A stretch of DNA of 64,000 bases from Cyclina sinensis (lineage: Eukaryota; Mollusca; Bivalvia; Venerida; Veneridae), in the NCBI GenBank assembly GCA_012932295.1, contig JAAONU010000001.1, positions 38,533,449-38,597,448 of the forward strand. The letters are read 5' to 3'. Every line of letters starts with the position of its first letter. The first letter of the stretch is position 1. A program made the translations under genes and the position numbers. The notes beneath the pieces are model-generated. The model made no database searches and was not told the DNA's origin. It was given only the letters and a program-made list of their open reading frames with translations. Below are positions 1 through 11,463 of the stretch, in pieces.

Positions 1-235
1 ATTTGAAAACTGCCATTACTTTAGAGTTATACGAAAATATTATAGTACAGTCTGGTTCCCGTCTCAGTTTCAATATTGAGTCTGTCACAGTCTATTTAAT
101 CAATGACCACGTTCATCGAAGGTCGGGAACCGGACCAGGCCCAAAATAAAACAGATTAGTATTGTAAGAAATCTCCCTCTTTTTAAAATGATTATGTAAA
201 TGTCTGATTGTTTACCATTGTTCTTTATCTTTCAG

Positions 236-1419
236 CTGGATAAGAAGGTTTTGTCTGATATTGCAATGGGGTCAGAAGAGTCTTTTGAAAAGAGTATAAT
301 AAAACATTGCTGTAAATCGAAGACAGTCATCCTGAACATGACATTCAACCATCTGAGCTCGGGCATTGATAATCTTACTAACAGCAACGTTTCTCAACAT
401 GAAGTTAATACAACAAAAGTCTGCATCACAAAATGTGAGTTGTATTTCTATAAGTGAATAGTATTAAGTGTATTTCACAATACAACATTTTAGTATCTAT
501 GTTTGATATCTTTCATTTGATTGGTCAAATCCTCTTCTTTAATTTGCTGTATATTTATTAATTTCAAACTTTTGTCACACATAAACTTCCTTATATTTCA
601 GGTCAGTTCATGTTCCAGTCCGTGTCTTGGAGCGACACTACCATTGGCTTCGTCTTGCTGATCCTTACACTGCTTCTTTTAAGTGCCTGTTTCTTTACAC
701 TTGTCAGAACGTTATATTCCGTTATGAGGGGACCTATTCTCGCACTTGTTCGGAAATTTCTGAATGCCAATTTTCCCGGAAAACTTAGTTGTTTCACTGG
801 ATACGTAGCAATTCTAATTGGTACCGCCATCACTATGGTTATACAGTCTAGTTCCGTATTCACGTCAGCTCTGACGCCATTGGTCGGCATAGGGATTCTT
901 TCACTCGATAGAATGTACCCTTTGACTCTAGGTGCAAATCTTGGTACAACTTTTACAGCAATAATCATTGCATTGTCTCAAAATGCAGATGATATGCCCG
1001 TTGCATTCCACGTGGCATTATGTCACGTGTTCTTCAATATTTCTGGCGTTCTTCTGTTTTATCCAGTTGCAGTTACCAGATTACCTATACGAATGGCTAA
1101 ATATCTTGGAAACACAACCGCTGAATACCGATGGTTTGCCGTGGCTTACATGCTGATTTCATTCGTTGCTTTGCCAGCAGTAGTCTTTGGATTATCTTCA
1201 ATTAGCTGGATAGCTCTTGCGGCTGTTGCTGTACCTATTGTTATGATAATAATATTGATTGTCATAACCAATATTTTACAAACCAGAATGCCCAATGCCT
1301 TGCCAAAAACCCTTCGAACATGGAACTTCTTACCTTTATGGCTACGGTCGTTAGAACCTTACGACAGGCAAATTAGAAATATTCGAAAGCGCATAACGTT
1401 TTGCAAATATTGCCGCTAA
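236..1419 (+). CDS. SLC34-type sodium/phosphate cotransporter, 3' part (two last coding exons)
   Basis: The product is a plasma-membrane Na+-coupled phosphate transporter of the SLC34 (NaPi-II) family; only the C-terminal half lies in the window. Exons are 236-434 (after ttctttatctttcag, before gtgagt) and 602-1419. Phases join as T|GT to give Cys, and the stop is TAA. The first exon encodes a hydrophilic segment with four N-glycosylation sequons (NMT, NLT, NVS, NTT), as expected for the large extracellular loop. The second has several hydrophobic segments and the family hallmark QSSSVFTSALTPL followed by YPLTLGANLGTT, the second QSSS repeat of SLC34. The tail contains TWNFLPLWLRSLEPYDR, a conserved SLC34 C-terminal motif, and ends basic with two Cys. 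A polyadenylation signal AATAAA lies at 1482-1487. The 5' exons are off the left edge. The paralogue (A1/A2/A3 type) cannot be decided from this part. Confidence 0.93.
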
Positions 1420-3879
1420 ATTTCCGAACGAAAATATCGTAATATTCTAGTGGAGATATTATACAAGTTGTCCTTAAAATGAATAAATTTGGTATGTTTA
1501 CAAACCAGCTTTAAGTTTACGTTTTACTTGTTCCGTGAAACAACGAACGAGTCCCCCAAGGAACCACATCAGCGAAAGTTTCTGGATAACAGTAGAAGTC
1601 GGTAGGGCTTGGACATAAAACAGGGTTAGGGGTGGTGAATCAAGTTTGAAGTATACACATACCGAATTACTAGTATCTAGTGGTATTTTAACGATCTTCT
1701 GAGCTTTGGCTTTCCAAAAAGGACATTTATAGCTAACTGAAACATTTTAATTCTAAACTATGTTGCAATTCTACATATGATTGGAGAAACATGATGCAGT
1801 CGAACGCACTTAAGTGTTTACAAAGAAAAACTTTTTATTGTTTTATGCACTGCACCCTAAAAAATTTTGAAACGTTTCACCCTAAAATTTCACTAAGTAG
1901 ACAATTCTTTGTAAGAAAAACAGTCTGCTAAAAACAAATTATTGACAACTAGAATTACCGGACATTATCTAAATTAACAGAGGTTCTTTGTCTGGCTCTT
2001 TATTTTGATGTGGTCTTCTTTGATCTATTTTTAGTGTTTGCCTGGAGTAAATGTTCAACAAAAGATACATCAAGACAAAAATACAATTCATGTTTCTCGC
2101 ACACGGCGATTCTTTTCTGTCCAAGAAATTCGCATATCACTTGTAGTGCTGCATCGTCGGAAACCCACGTTCGATCCATTCCGTTTCACTCTATTTATCT
2201 ACCGTGGGACAATTGGCTGGTAAAATTTCGTACTCATGAATAATTCTTTACCTACTTTCATTGGTTTCCGTAAGATTTCCCTTGCGGAATCTCAGCCAGT
2301 GAAATTACTTGTTACAATTTGCCTTCCGCGCCTATGTTTAAATCCTGGGAAATACGTCTATTTTAAGTAACTTGTCATTATGCCTCAATCTCCCACGCAG
2401 TGATCTCCCCTTACAGGATTAGATCTCTGCCGTCACAACAATTTCGTCAAGATTTTTGACGATATGATTTTTTTTCAATTTTGATTTTTTTTTTAAAAGT
2501 AAACACGGTTTTGCAAATGTTTCAAGACTGTAAGGTGTTAGGTGTGAACTCAAATAAAAAATAATTTCGGAAACATAAATATTATGAGAATAATTTTTAA
2601 TATCGCACCGTTCATTTCAAAACAATATGACCGCTTTTGAAAAAGAAATCATTCAAATCATCAATTCTACTGTACGAAAGTTCTTTTTTAACAGAAATGA
2701 AATTTTGTTAATCATATCGGCAGTTTTGACACCAGAGCTCAAATTATAGTATTGCTGTTTATCACAGATGAAACAATTTTTCCTTCAACGGTTTCTTTGG
2801 GGTATCCGCCATCTTCTCACAATCATGTGATAAGACCATCATCACGTGATTCGTGTGAAGGCAGTGGTTACTGAGCGTAGCGTAACCGGTGCGCGGAGTT
2901 TGTCTCTTTGGAATTACGGAAGGGAACCAGTCTAGTAGATCTACAAAAAGTATTTGCTTTCGTACCTAACGAATGTAAACAAGAGAAAAGGAGTAGTCTG
3001 TTGAAGACACTTTTTGTGATTAATATCAAGGTTTGGTGAGGTCATATTTGTTTCAAATACTGATTAGAATATTTATCATTACTTTATTCTGGTAAATATA
3101 TTCTATTTGACAATTAAAAAGTGCTTGTATATCGGAATTTACACTTTACAACATCGAACCGTACGCGCATCGTCACAACGCATCTTGTTTACACCATGGG
3201 GTACCCAAAGGGGAAATTTAATGTGTATATTACCTGTCTGGCTCGGTAATATCAATTTTTTTCGACGGATCAATAGCCAATCAAAAAGGAGAAAAATATC
3301 TGGAAGGGTAATAATAATCTTTATTCGATATGAAGTAAAATATACGAAAGAAGCAAAAATACATTTTACAAAGTAAAAACTTGATTACCAAACAAGCAAA
3401 CATAAAACAGATTCAAAAGTGTGTAAAAGTTTTGATTCGTGATGTTTACTTTTCATTTTTCTTTTCTTTTTTTCAGTTATCACCCCTTAACCAAATGTTA
3501 ATAATCATAAACTAACGAATTGGTTCTTCACAAAATCTAAGTTCCCTGTTTCTACTCTTAGTACCGCCAACTATTCCTTCCCAATTTTACAATAGGTCTT
3601 CATATAGTTACAACGTTTAGCTTTATTTAAGTATTAAAGACGGCAAAATATATATTTCTGGCAATGTTGTCACTCATGAATACAATCTCTTTAAAATTTT
3701 GCAGTTATTTAACCTAGCAGGATTGTCACTATATTGGGAGTATCTAACGATCTTAGCATGAAAATGCAGTGGAAAATTTTGGAATAATAATTTACTCTTT
3801 ACTTTAGACTTCTCAAGACTATCTTTAAACAATTTTTGAAAAGCATGATTTTACTAGATGACAAATCATTGGCTGCCGA

Positions 3880-4095
3880 CTCAACGCGCTGGACAGGACC
3901 TACAAAGGATCGTCAGCTGACTCGGACTTACTGGACTGGGCCTGCGGAAGATCAACTGCCGACTCAGATTCGCATTGCCGGCGGATGATCGGCGATGTGG
4001 CCCCATAAGTGTCGACCCCAAATGCGTTAACGCGCAATGCGGTCCATCCGTGTCGACTTCGAATTTTTGGTATACAGTATGGACCTAAGCATCGA
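3880..4095. repeat. GC-rich patch with degenerate internal repeats
   Basis: Two related units of about 45 bp each contain variants of 'ctgccgactca' and of 'ggac.gg.cct.c.aa.gatc'. They are followed by two related units ending in 'gtgtcgac' (gtggccccataagtgtcgac and gcggtccatccgtgtcgac). Base composition differs sharply from the AT-rich surroundings. No coding frame or known family was recognised. Confidence 0.45.
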
Positions 4096-5662
4096 TCGGT
4101 GGTTGCGTTAATTTAAGGAGTCTACTGCTGTCGGTCCAAACGTTTATTCATTTACACAGGGGTCCGCTGATGCCAATCTCTAAGTGCGTATTGCAGTGCT
4201 CCGATTCTGTTTTAATGCCAATTTGATATGAACTAAAAGTAGGTGTTTATTTATTAAAACATGTTTTCATCAAATATGAAATCCTTTCTGAGCATTTGAC
4301 ACACTTTTCTAACCCTTTATCATAGGCCCTTCCAACATGTCAAACAACTATGGATGTTCAACACCAAAGTGCGTCGATATTATACATACCAAACGCATTT
4401 TAGGTTCGATCACTGACCCGACTGTGCATAAGTGAAGAAAAGCCGATAAGCGCATAATGGCAGAGCATATGTGACTTTCCATGCCTAACGCTTTTCCACA
4501 TACCTTAGCAATACAATCTGATTTATAAATACCGGAAAGTTTTCAATAGATTTGCTTAAACTTGCTATGACACTTCGTTCGACATGTACGGATACATGCA
4601 AATACAGCAACGATTTAGGAGTAAACATTTATTGTTACAAAGCATGAACATTAATCAATTTTCAAAAATTATTTAATTATGGAGAAAGCAGCTAAACGAA
4701 ATCCTTTCTGTTGATCTTAACATTTTATTCTTCTATAACTTTATCCATAAAATCAATCAATTACTCAATTCACGTGCATTTGGGATCATTCTTCGCTGGT
4801 TACTAATATGACAGGGGAAGTAGCTCTTCGTTGAAAATGATTCCCATTTAACGCAGTGTGTCTTCCCTTATCGGTAAGTAAGCAGCTGTAATGGTAAACA
4901 ATGTAAGTGCTGTAATACTGAAACACATTCCAGGAATAGTTTGTAATTTTATGTTATTTTCCCTCTTTGATAAATACACGGATGATTTCGGAAATCCATG
5001 TTCTGAAACTACCTTTTTACTCATCATGAGTACTAAAAGTGTGTGAAATGACGCAAAAGGGTTGATTGCCGTAATACAATACGAGACATAACCGGTCCAA
5101 CTTCACAAATGCCATTAAGAATTTTATAATTTATTAAAATTGCTTGCTCAGAAAATAAACTTTTTTATTCACCGTATTCAGCCATGTGGAACTTCTGTTC
5201 ATGAGTCCATGATCGTAGGGAAGACAATACGACATCACTTATTTGATTCATCTAAATTTGCCTGGTTTTCACGTCCGCTTTCATTTTCAAATGTCACTGC
5301 AACATCCGTTAGTCAAGAGAAGAAACTGTCTTTTGGGCCACAACAGGCCAGGAGTTTAGATAAACAAAAATTTTGTAAATTTAAGACAAGTGATCTTCCT
5401 TCTCACTCGTGTCTGGAAATGGTGACATTACAATATGAAAAATATGCTTTATACATTGGACTATAGATTATGAACGGAAAGAAACACCTGTCAGCAATCG
5501 GTGTTCTAAAGCTTTCCAGAAATAATTTACTTTTGTTGGTATTCTTCAGAGGACGATAGTGAGGGAAAATAAACGAAATGTCAATATGATGGTACCTGTT
5601 TGTGCACAAACCCGAAATTTCAAAATATATAACAAAGCGTATAGAACCTGCAAAAAGATATT

Positions 5663-5668
5663 TTTATT
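5663..5668 (-). other. Polyadenylation signal of the cGLR gene
   Basis: TTTATT on the plus strand gives AATAAA on the minus strand, 63 bases past the stop codon. The spacing suits a short 3' UTR. Confidence 0.55.
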
Positions 5669-5730
5669 ATCAAGCAATATTTTTTTCTGCTCTGAATTTG
5701 TCAGTCTATGTCGAAAGTATTGTCACCAAG

Positions 5731-8128
5731 TTAAGACAAAAGTTTGGATATTCGTGTTATTACTTCAGTCTCCAAATCTGAGCCTAACTCTTCCCTTTCT
5801 TTCTCATTTGTAATAACAGTTTCTTGTAGTTCTCTATTTATAGCCTTATACTCTTCGTTATCTTCTAGACTAGGCTCAAACTTCCACAGTGTCCCTGATT
5901 CTGTTTTGTCCGACAGAAATTCTGCTTTTTTAAAAATTACATTTTTCTTATAAAGCAAGTCTTCTATTTTTTCTCTCTTTATTCTTTCAGTTTTCATTTC
6001 ATCTGGACTTGTCTTCTTACTTGTCAGGGCGTTCCAAAGTTTGGGACAACTGAAAAAAATGTGATCCAAATCTTTGACCATCACGTCCACCTGTTTCGTC
6101 ACTCGGTCACGTTCTTCATGCGTTATACGCCAAGCCAACAAATTTCTCTCCGGAATCATGTAACATCGGAGTTCGCCCAAGTTGAAATGATGTATCAAAC
6201 GTTGGAGAGATTCTAAAAATCTGTCAAATAAATTTTCTAGAGTGAAATAATTCAAAGGATTTTCCTCAAACACCCAAAATATGATATTTTTCAAAATATA
6301 TGTAGAAATGTTTTCACAAATCGGTTTCAAACTGGATTTAACGACAAATTTTAGTAGCAGGTAAAGCTTAGACTGAGCTTCGCTAAATGAATGCACGAGA
6401 CAAAGCTCTGCCCTCGTGAAGCTTATCCTCCACTCGGAATCAGGAAATTCACTGCTTTTATTAGCAACCGGAACAACATGTGCCTCTGATTTTGAGATGA
6501 TTTCAACCACAGTTTCTGGAGGCCAGTCATACTGTCTTGGTCTCTCAACCCAGTTTTTCAGAAGTTCTGAACAAATGCAAATAAAACCTGGGACGATGTC
6601 GTATTTTACATTTTTGTTTCCGTACGCCGTTGCCGGGCCACATTTTGTGCGTTCCCTGAAGACGAAATGTTCGTGTATGTCTAGGATATATTCTTGTTGT
6701 TCGTACAATGTGAAGCTATTACTGATATAGATGCCATCATTTTGTTCAACAAGTTTAAGCATTTCCAAAAATGCTTGAAATCGCCGTTCAGCCATACATT
6801 TCGTCTTATCCATAGATGAATGTATTTCATGTTCTTCATTCATTAATTTGATAATCTTACAACATGCTTTGCACTGAAAAGCGAAGTTATATTTGATAAT
6901 TTTCACACAGAAATTATAATGTAGATGAAAAATACATTGTAATTTTTATTGTAGCTGGACTATTTTTGAAAGCGGACGATTTGGCTTCTTTATGAAAAAC
7001 ATCCCAATATCTTTATACATCATGTTAAAATTTGCAGCATTAAAACCTTGTAAATATTGCCTTGTTGTAAGTTAGTCTACGCATAATTAATTGACTATTT
7101 GCGTAGTTTTTTTAACTTTATTTATTACTAAAAAATGTATACTTAACAAAAGCTAGATACAGTTCTTCAATACCATAAGAATATTATATGTACAATTTAA
7201 ACAGAATATATTCTAGGTAAAAAATACGATATTGCCCTGACCCTAATCAAGCATATATAAAACACGGAAAAATCCTGATCAAACTCCTCGCATCGGTTAC
7301 GTCACGCTTTGCTACTTTTACTGTACTAATCAGGGGAAGTAACCCCTGCGGGGAGTTTGTATCCGGAAGCAAGCATTTATTTTTTTCTTTAAGTGCAAAG
7401 TTTTGGAAAAAACAAACCAAACCATACTCTTATTTAGACTACATTCTCTAGTTAAAAATGACATGTAGCAAAAATATTGCGATTATCCTGTATTTATCCT
7501 ATACGAGCCTGAAGACTGGTACTGAGGTCGTACATTGATGATGGTATTTTTCAGTTGTAAGATTAAGTAACCCGACAAACATGGCGGTTGGGCGAGTCCA
7601 TTTACGCACCCCTTGCTGAAGAATTTTGACGTCCATTTTGTTATCATGTGATATGAAATGCTTTGCTTTGATTGGCTAAAGGCAGGCGGTGTACAGGCAA
7701 AACTGTTCAAATCTAGTTAATTGTATATATCGCCGTCCAGGAACGGCGATAATTAAGAAAATTTTTACTTCATGTATGCAGTCACTTCTAGGAGAAAAAA
7801 GTTTCAGTCGCGTATACCCGGGAGACGAGCGTGACGTGTCAAGGTGAAAAACTACTGGAGCAGATGACATTTGATCAGGAGCTATACACTCTACGCCCTT
7901 GAATACAAACAAACGATCTATGTCACTCTCAAAGTAAAGACCGTTACCTTCACCCTTGGCTCCGCTAGTGATACAGTTCGCAGAAAATCCCTTTCCGTTG
8001 TAAATTTCATCTAATGTTTGGTTCATTATTCTTCGACGTTGAATTCTTTCTGAACTATATCCCATATCATCAAGACATTCTGACAATATTTCCTTGTAAC
8101 TGTTGTGACCAAACATACCTCTCGCCAT
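5731..8128 (-). CDS. Mab-21 domain / cGAS-like receptor (cGLR) nucleotidyltransferase
   Basis: Two coding exons on the minus strand: 8128-7769 (ATG in MARGMFG, 120 codons, donor GTAAAA) and 6873-5731 (after cttcgcttttcag, 380 codons plus stop). Phases are 0/0 and the product is 500 aa, normal for this family. The N-terminal half shows the nucleotidyltransferase core: a G-rich loop ITSGAKGEG (about 53-61), then ESDIDRLFV with two putative metal-binding Asp (D69, D71), and a third Asp in KYDIVPGF (about D212). Next come RPRQYDWPPE and SEWRISFTRAE, hallmarks of the Mab-21 family, then a helical Mab-21 C-terminal domain and an acidic/charged tail. Family members that are active make cyclic dinucleotides on sensing nucleic acid; others are inactive. 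The loop reads G-A rather than the G-S/G-G seen in many active enzymes, so activity is uncertain. A further 5' UTR exon is likely, since tttttttaatag precedes the start. AATAAA on the minus strand lies at 5668-5663. Confidence 0.85.
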
Positions 8129-8246
8129 GGTTTTCAATCCTATTAAAAAAATAATAAACCTTTTATAATGGCTAACCAGTATATTTTGTTATTCCAATGT
8201 ATTTATTTTGATAATACACGCAATGAAAAAGTGTAATGTTATATTT

Positions 8247-9368
8247 GTTTTATGTAGGGATGTCAACGAGTATCCGAGTACTCGGATATCCGGATACTAT
8301 GTTGGTATCCGGATACAAATTTCCTATCCGAATATTCGTATACAAAATGATAATAATAACAATAATAAAACCCAGTGAAATTTAACTTTGATAAAAAAAA
8401 TCAAACACTGGCAAAATTAATTTGGCAATTTCATAACGGTTAACATAATCGCGTCTATTGACCGCCCGCGGCATATCCCTTGATTGCCTTTATTGATAAA
8501 GCTTCCATCTGTCGCTCACCCTTAAAAGTGTTTATTCGTCTTGCAAACTGCTGGGACCTAACGGGACATCCCATTGTGTAACATTTACAAAATCCATCGT
8601 GTTGATATAACCTTTGCTAGAGTATCTTGCCCCTTTGTTAATCAATTAGCAGTGTCAAACATGCCAATTAAGGGTTTCACGGTAACTTCCGCGAAAGATT
8701 CTATGATAGTTTTAACACAAGACCAGTAAAAGAATGTTCAATCAAAATGTGGTTCGCATTAAAAACTTTGAACCATTCAAAAATATTATATCTATTTAAA
8801 ACTTCTAACACATTTGAAATCATTGTTTTGTCTTATTTTGATGACGCTCACATAGTCACGTAAGCTGCATATAATACATGCACCGGTATACAAAAGACGA
8901 TCATGTGACATAGACTTGAGGATACAAATAAAACAGCTTTTTGATCTACGGTGATTTGAAATGATATTTTTAAATTACATAGTTCATTAAAAAAAAGACA
9001 ATGTTCTAAAAAACCGGACGCATGCAGGCATAGCCGACACTTAGACATAAAGCACGTGCGGATTGGCGGGAAAATATACTTCAAGGACCACGAGGAAAAT
9101 AATAAACAGTAAACAACATGTCTTTGTTTTATTAAATGTAAATAAAACACGTAATGACAGTTATTATTTTTGTAAAACTGTTTAAACACCTGTAATAGGA
9201 TTACCGGAACAATTGTAAAACAGACGTCAATGTAATGTTTGGCATAGGAATTGCAACATTGAGATCGTATAGTCGTCGATTTTATACAAGTATCCGGATA
9301 GTATCCGAATAGTCTATACGGATATCCGGATACCGATTTAGGTATTCGTTGACATCCCTAGTTTTATG
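8247..9368. mobile_element. hAT-like non-autonomous DNA transposon with 8-bp target site duplication
   Basis: The element proper is 8255-9360 (1106 bp). It begins TAGGGATGTCAACGAGTATC and ends with the inverted counterpart (...ATTCGTTGACATCCCTA). The terminal regions also carry opposing 'tatccggata' repeats. It is flanked by a perfect 8-bp duplication GTTTTATG (8247-8254 and 9361-9368). Eight-bp duplications and TAGGGATGTC-type ends are typical of hAT elements. No transposase frame is visible inside, so it depends on enzymes encoded elsewhere. The interior is AT-rich and unremarkable. Confidence 0.85.
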
Positions 9369-9629
9369 CGTTGCTTTCGGTGAATAAATTCGAGACGAAA
9401 CTTTATAAAAGGCCGAGATAATTTTTTTATTTGTTAAACATTTTATTTTGTCTAATCAAAATACTAGAAACATAGCTGAGACAGTTAACATGCACATGAA
9501 AGTAGATTCTCAATTTTTATGAAGAACCATCCGCCTCGACAACAAGCTGTTATAGAATAACGGTATGACGTGGAAGTGAATACCGCAGTTTTTGTCGCGG
9601 AAATATTATATATATATATATATATATCT

Positions 9630-9790
9630 CGGCGGAGGTCCCATGAATCGGTGCTATACAGTGGGCATGTGGAACGTCTCTAGAACGGGATTTTCTCTTT
9701 ATCTTACGTCAATCCCACAAAACTGAAAAAAAACCTCTTCAGGGGTGGCGGTCATATGCGCAAGGGGTACGGACGGTAAATAAATTCAAA
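9630..9790 (+). repeat. SINE body fragment (headless)
   Basis: The order gaggtccc, cggtgctatac, gtctctagaa, atcccacaaaa, ctcttcaggggtggcggtca, acggtaaataaa matches the body of the full SINE at 28617-28909 with diverged bases. The tRNA-like head is missing, replaced by a TA microsatellite on the left. Confidence 0.6.
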
Positions 9791-11361
9791 CAGACAAATT
9801 AGTGCAAGTGGTGTTCTTATTTCACGCGCACGTGAAGGGTATTACCTTTGTTATCGCGATTTCAGCTTAACAGAATCATCCCTCAAAAAACTGAAGGAGC
9901 AACAACAAAATAGAATTAAAACTAGCAAGTTTTAAGAAAATCTAAATCACCTGCTGGAAGTTAAGTTGCATCGGAAAGTTGCAGTTAGGAGGTTACAGAA
10001 AACGCTTTCATGATTGGCAGGTTTATTGAACATGTACATTCACAAATTTGAAAGAAAACATACAAAAATATTTGCTTTTTTGTGCAAGTACATTAGACCA
10101 ACATGTTACTAAAATAACTTTGAAGGAATTAAGGAATATGTACTTTACTGATCATGCTGTCTATATAGGAGTCATTGTGATTCTTCAAGTGTTCCCATAG
10201 TTATTGACAAGCAAACAATTTCAATTAACTGTAACAAAGCACTACAGAGTGTTTAAATAAGTAAATCGAAGGGCTATAACTCGGCTATGAGAGTGTTAAT
10301 TGTACCGGCAATTGAAATGCACCATTCACGTAGCATTTTCAATCTTACTAAGTTACAACCTAATCTATCAAACCACTACGGATATACGGTTCCGGACGGC
10401 CATACTGCCTGCTTTGGACGACAAAGGGTTATAAACCAGCAATAAATTTGCGATTTAGGACGGCAGTTGACACACATCGTTCCTCTATTTTTGTTTATAG
10501 TTACACCAAGTTACAACTTAATTCATGCAAACAGGAGTTAGGGCTACAGACTAACAAAACTGACAGACGGACGGACGAATGGATAACGCCAAAACAATCT
10601 CTCTCGTTTTTCGATGGGGGATAACAAAAATCCATCAACATGCCGGCCTTGGAAAGTTTTAAAACGAATATTTGGCACTTAAAACACATCTTCAAGGATT
10701 TAAATTTATATTTAGTTCGGCCTAGTTGATTTTGAATTTGATATTGTGAAACCAAAAAAAACTGAATTTATTTCAAACCCTGATAGGAAGTTAATGTTTT
10801 TATTGCACATCAATGCAATGTGTAAAATGTCACATCAAGTCAGTAAACATATAGGTGCGCTTATTTCTGAAAAGAATTTATCTAAAATATAATCGACATT
10901 CCAGATTTTCGGAAGTTAAATAACTATAAAGTTCTTTCACGTTTTAACAGTACATGTAACACTTTATTTTTAAACAATACTTTTCATTTTGGAATCCGGT
11001 AAATGGTTTGAGATTAAACCAAAAAAAAAGTTTGCAAAATTCAAAGGTAAACCTTTAAAGTTTATCTATTGATTACTTTAACTCATGTAGCTTGTCCTTG
11101 AAACCCTCAATCACTCTTTTCTATTACTCACACATTCAGAGCTGATAACAGGAAATCTGACCAAACTTTCGGAATAATAATTTAGTAGTTATATAATTAT
11201 TTTTTGTAATAGTAATTTCCGTAAGCAAATGTTTATGCTTTAACCACGTGACGTTGTTTTACATGGCTCCTACTCATTGAATTTCAAGAGACTTAAACGA
11301 ATATTTTCTTCAGTTCCATAAAACGTATCATAACTAAAACCATATTTCATGTCTTCAACTA

Positions 11362-11367
11362 TTTATT
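11362..11367 (-). other. Polyadenylation signal of neutral ceramidase
   Basis: Minus-strand AATAAA about 97 bases past the ceramidase stop codon. Confidence 0.5.
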
Positions 11368-11463
11368 CATGAAATTCTGATACTTTAACAAAATACAAAA
11401 CAACTTAAAATTGAATTCAATTTAAACGATTCAAATGTCTAAAAATATTAAACTCATGCAAAA

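Larger units (their letters stand above)
1420..5730. other. Intergenic, no supported gene
   Basis: This stretch holds the probable 3' UTR of the SLC34 gene up to about 1500, then AT-rich sequence. Short open frames (for example 3107-3376 and 5140-5466) lack family motifs, splice partners or coding character. A locally GC-rich, internally repetitive patch lies at about 3880-4095, and a short dispersed repeat at about 2862-2925 has an inverted relative near 7280-7320. Confidence 0.6.
9361..11463. other. Intergenic with SINE fragment and dispersed repeat debris
   Basis: No gene is supported. It contains a (TA)n run at about 9606-9627, a degenerate SINE body at about 9630-9790, and a stretch at about 10260-10640 resembling dispersed repeats (agttacaacttaatt, gacagacggacggacgaatgg). 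The 3' end of the ceramidase transcript reaches in from the right, with minus-strand AATAAA at 11367-11362. Confidence 0.5.

Noticed and set aside
8848..9189. 113-codon minus-strand frame inside the hAT-like element
   Set aside because: No transposase motifs, low-complexity hydrophobic content, and the element has the length of a non-autonomous derivative.
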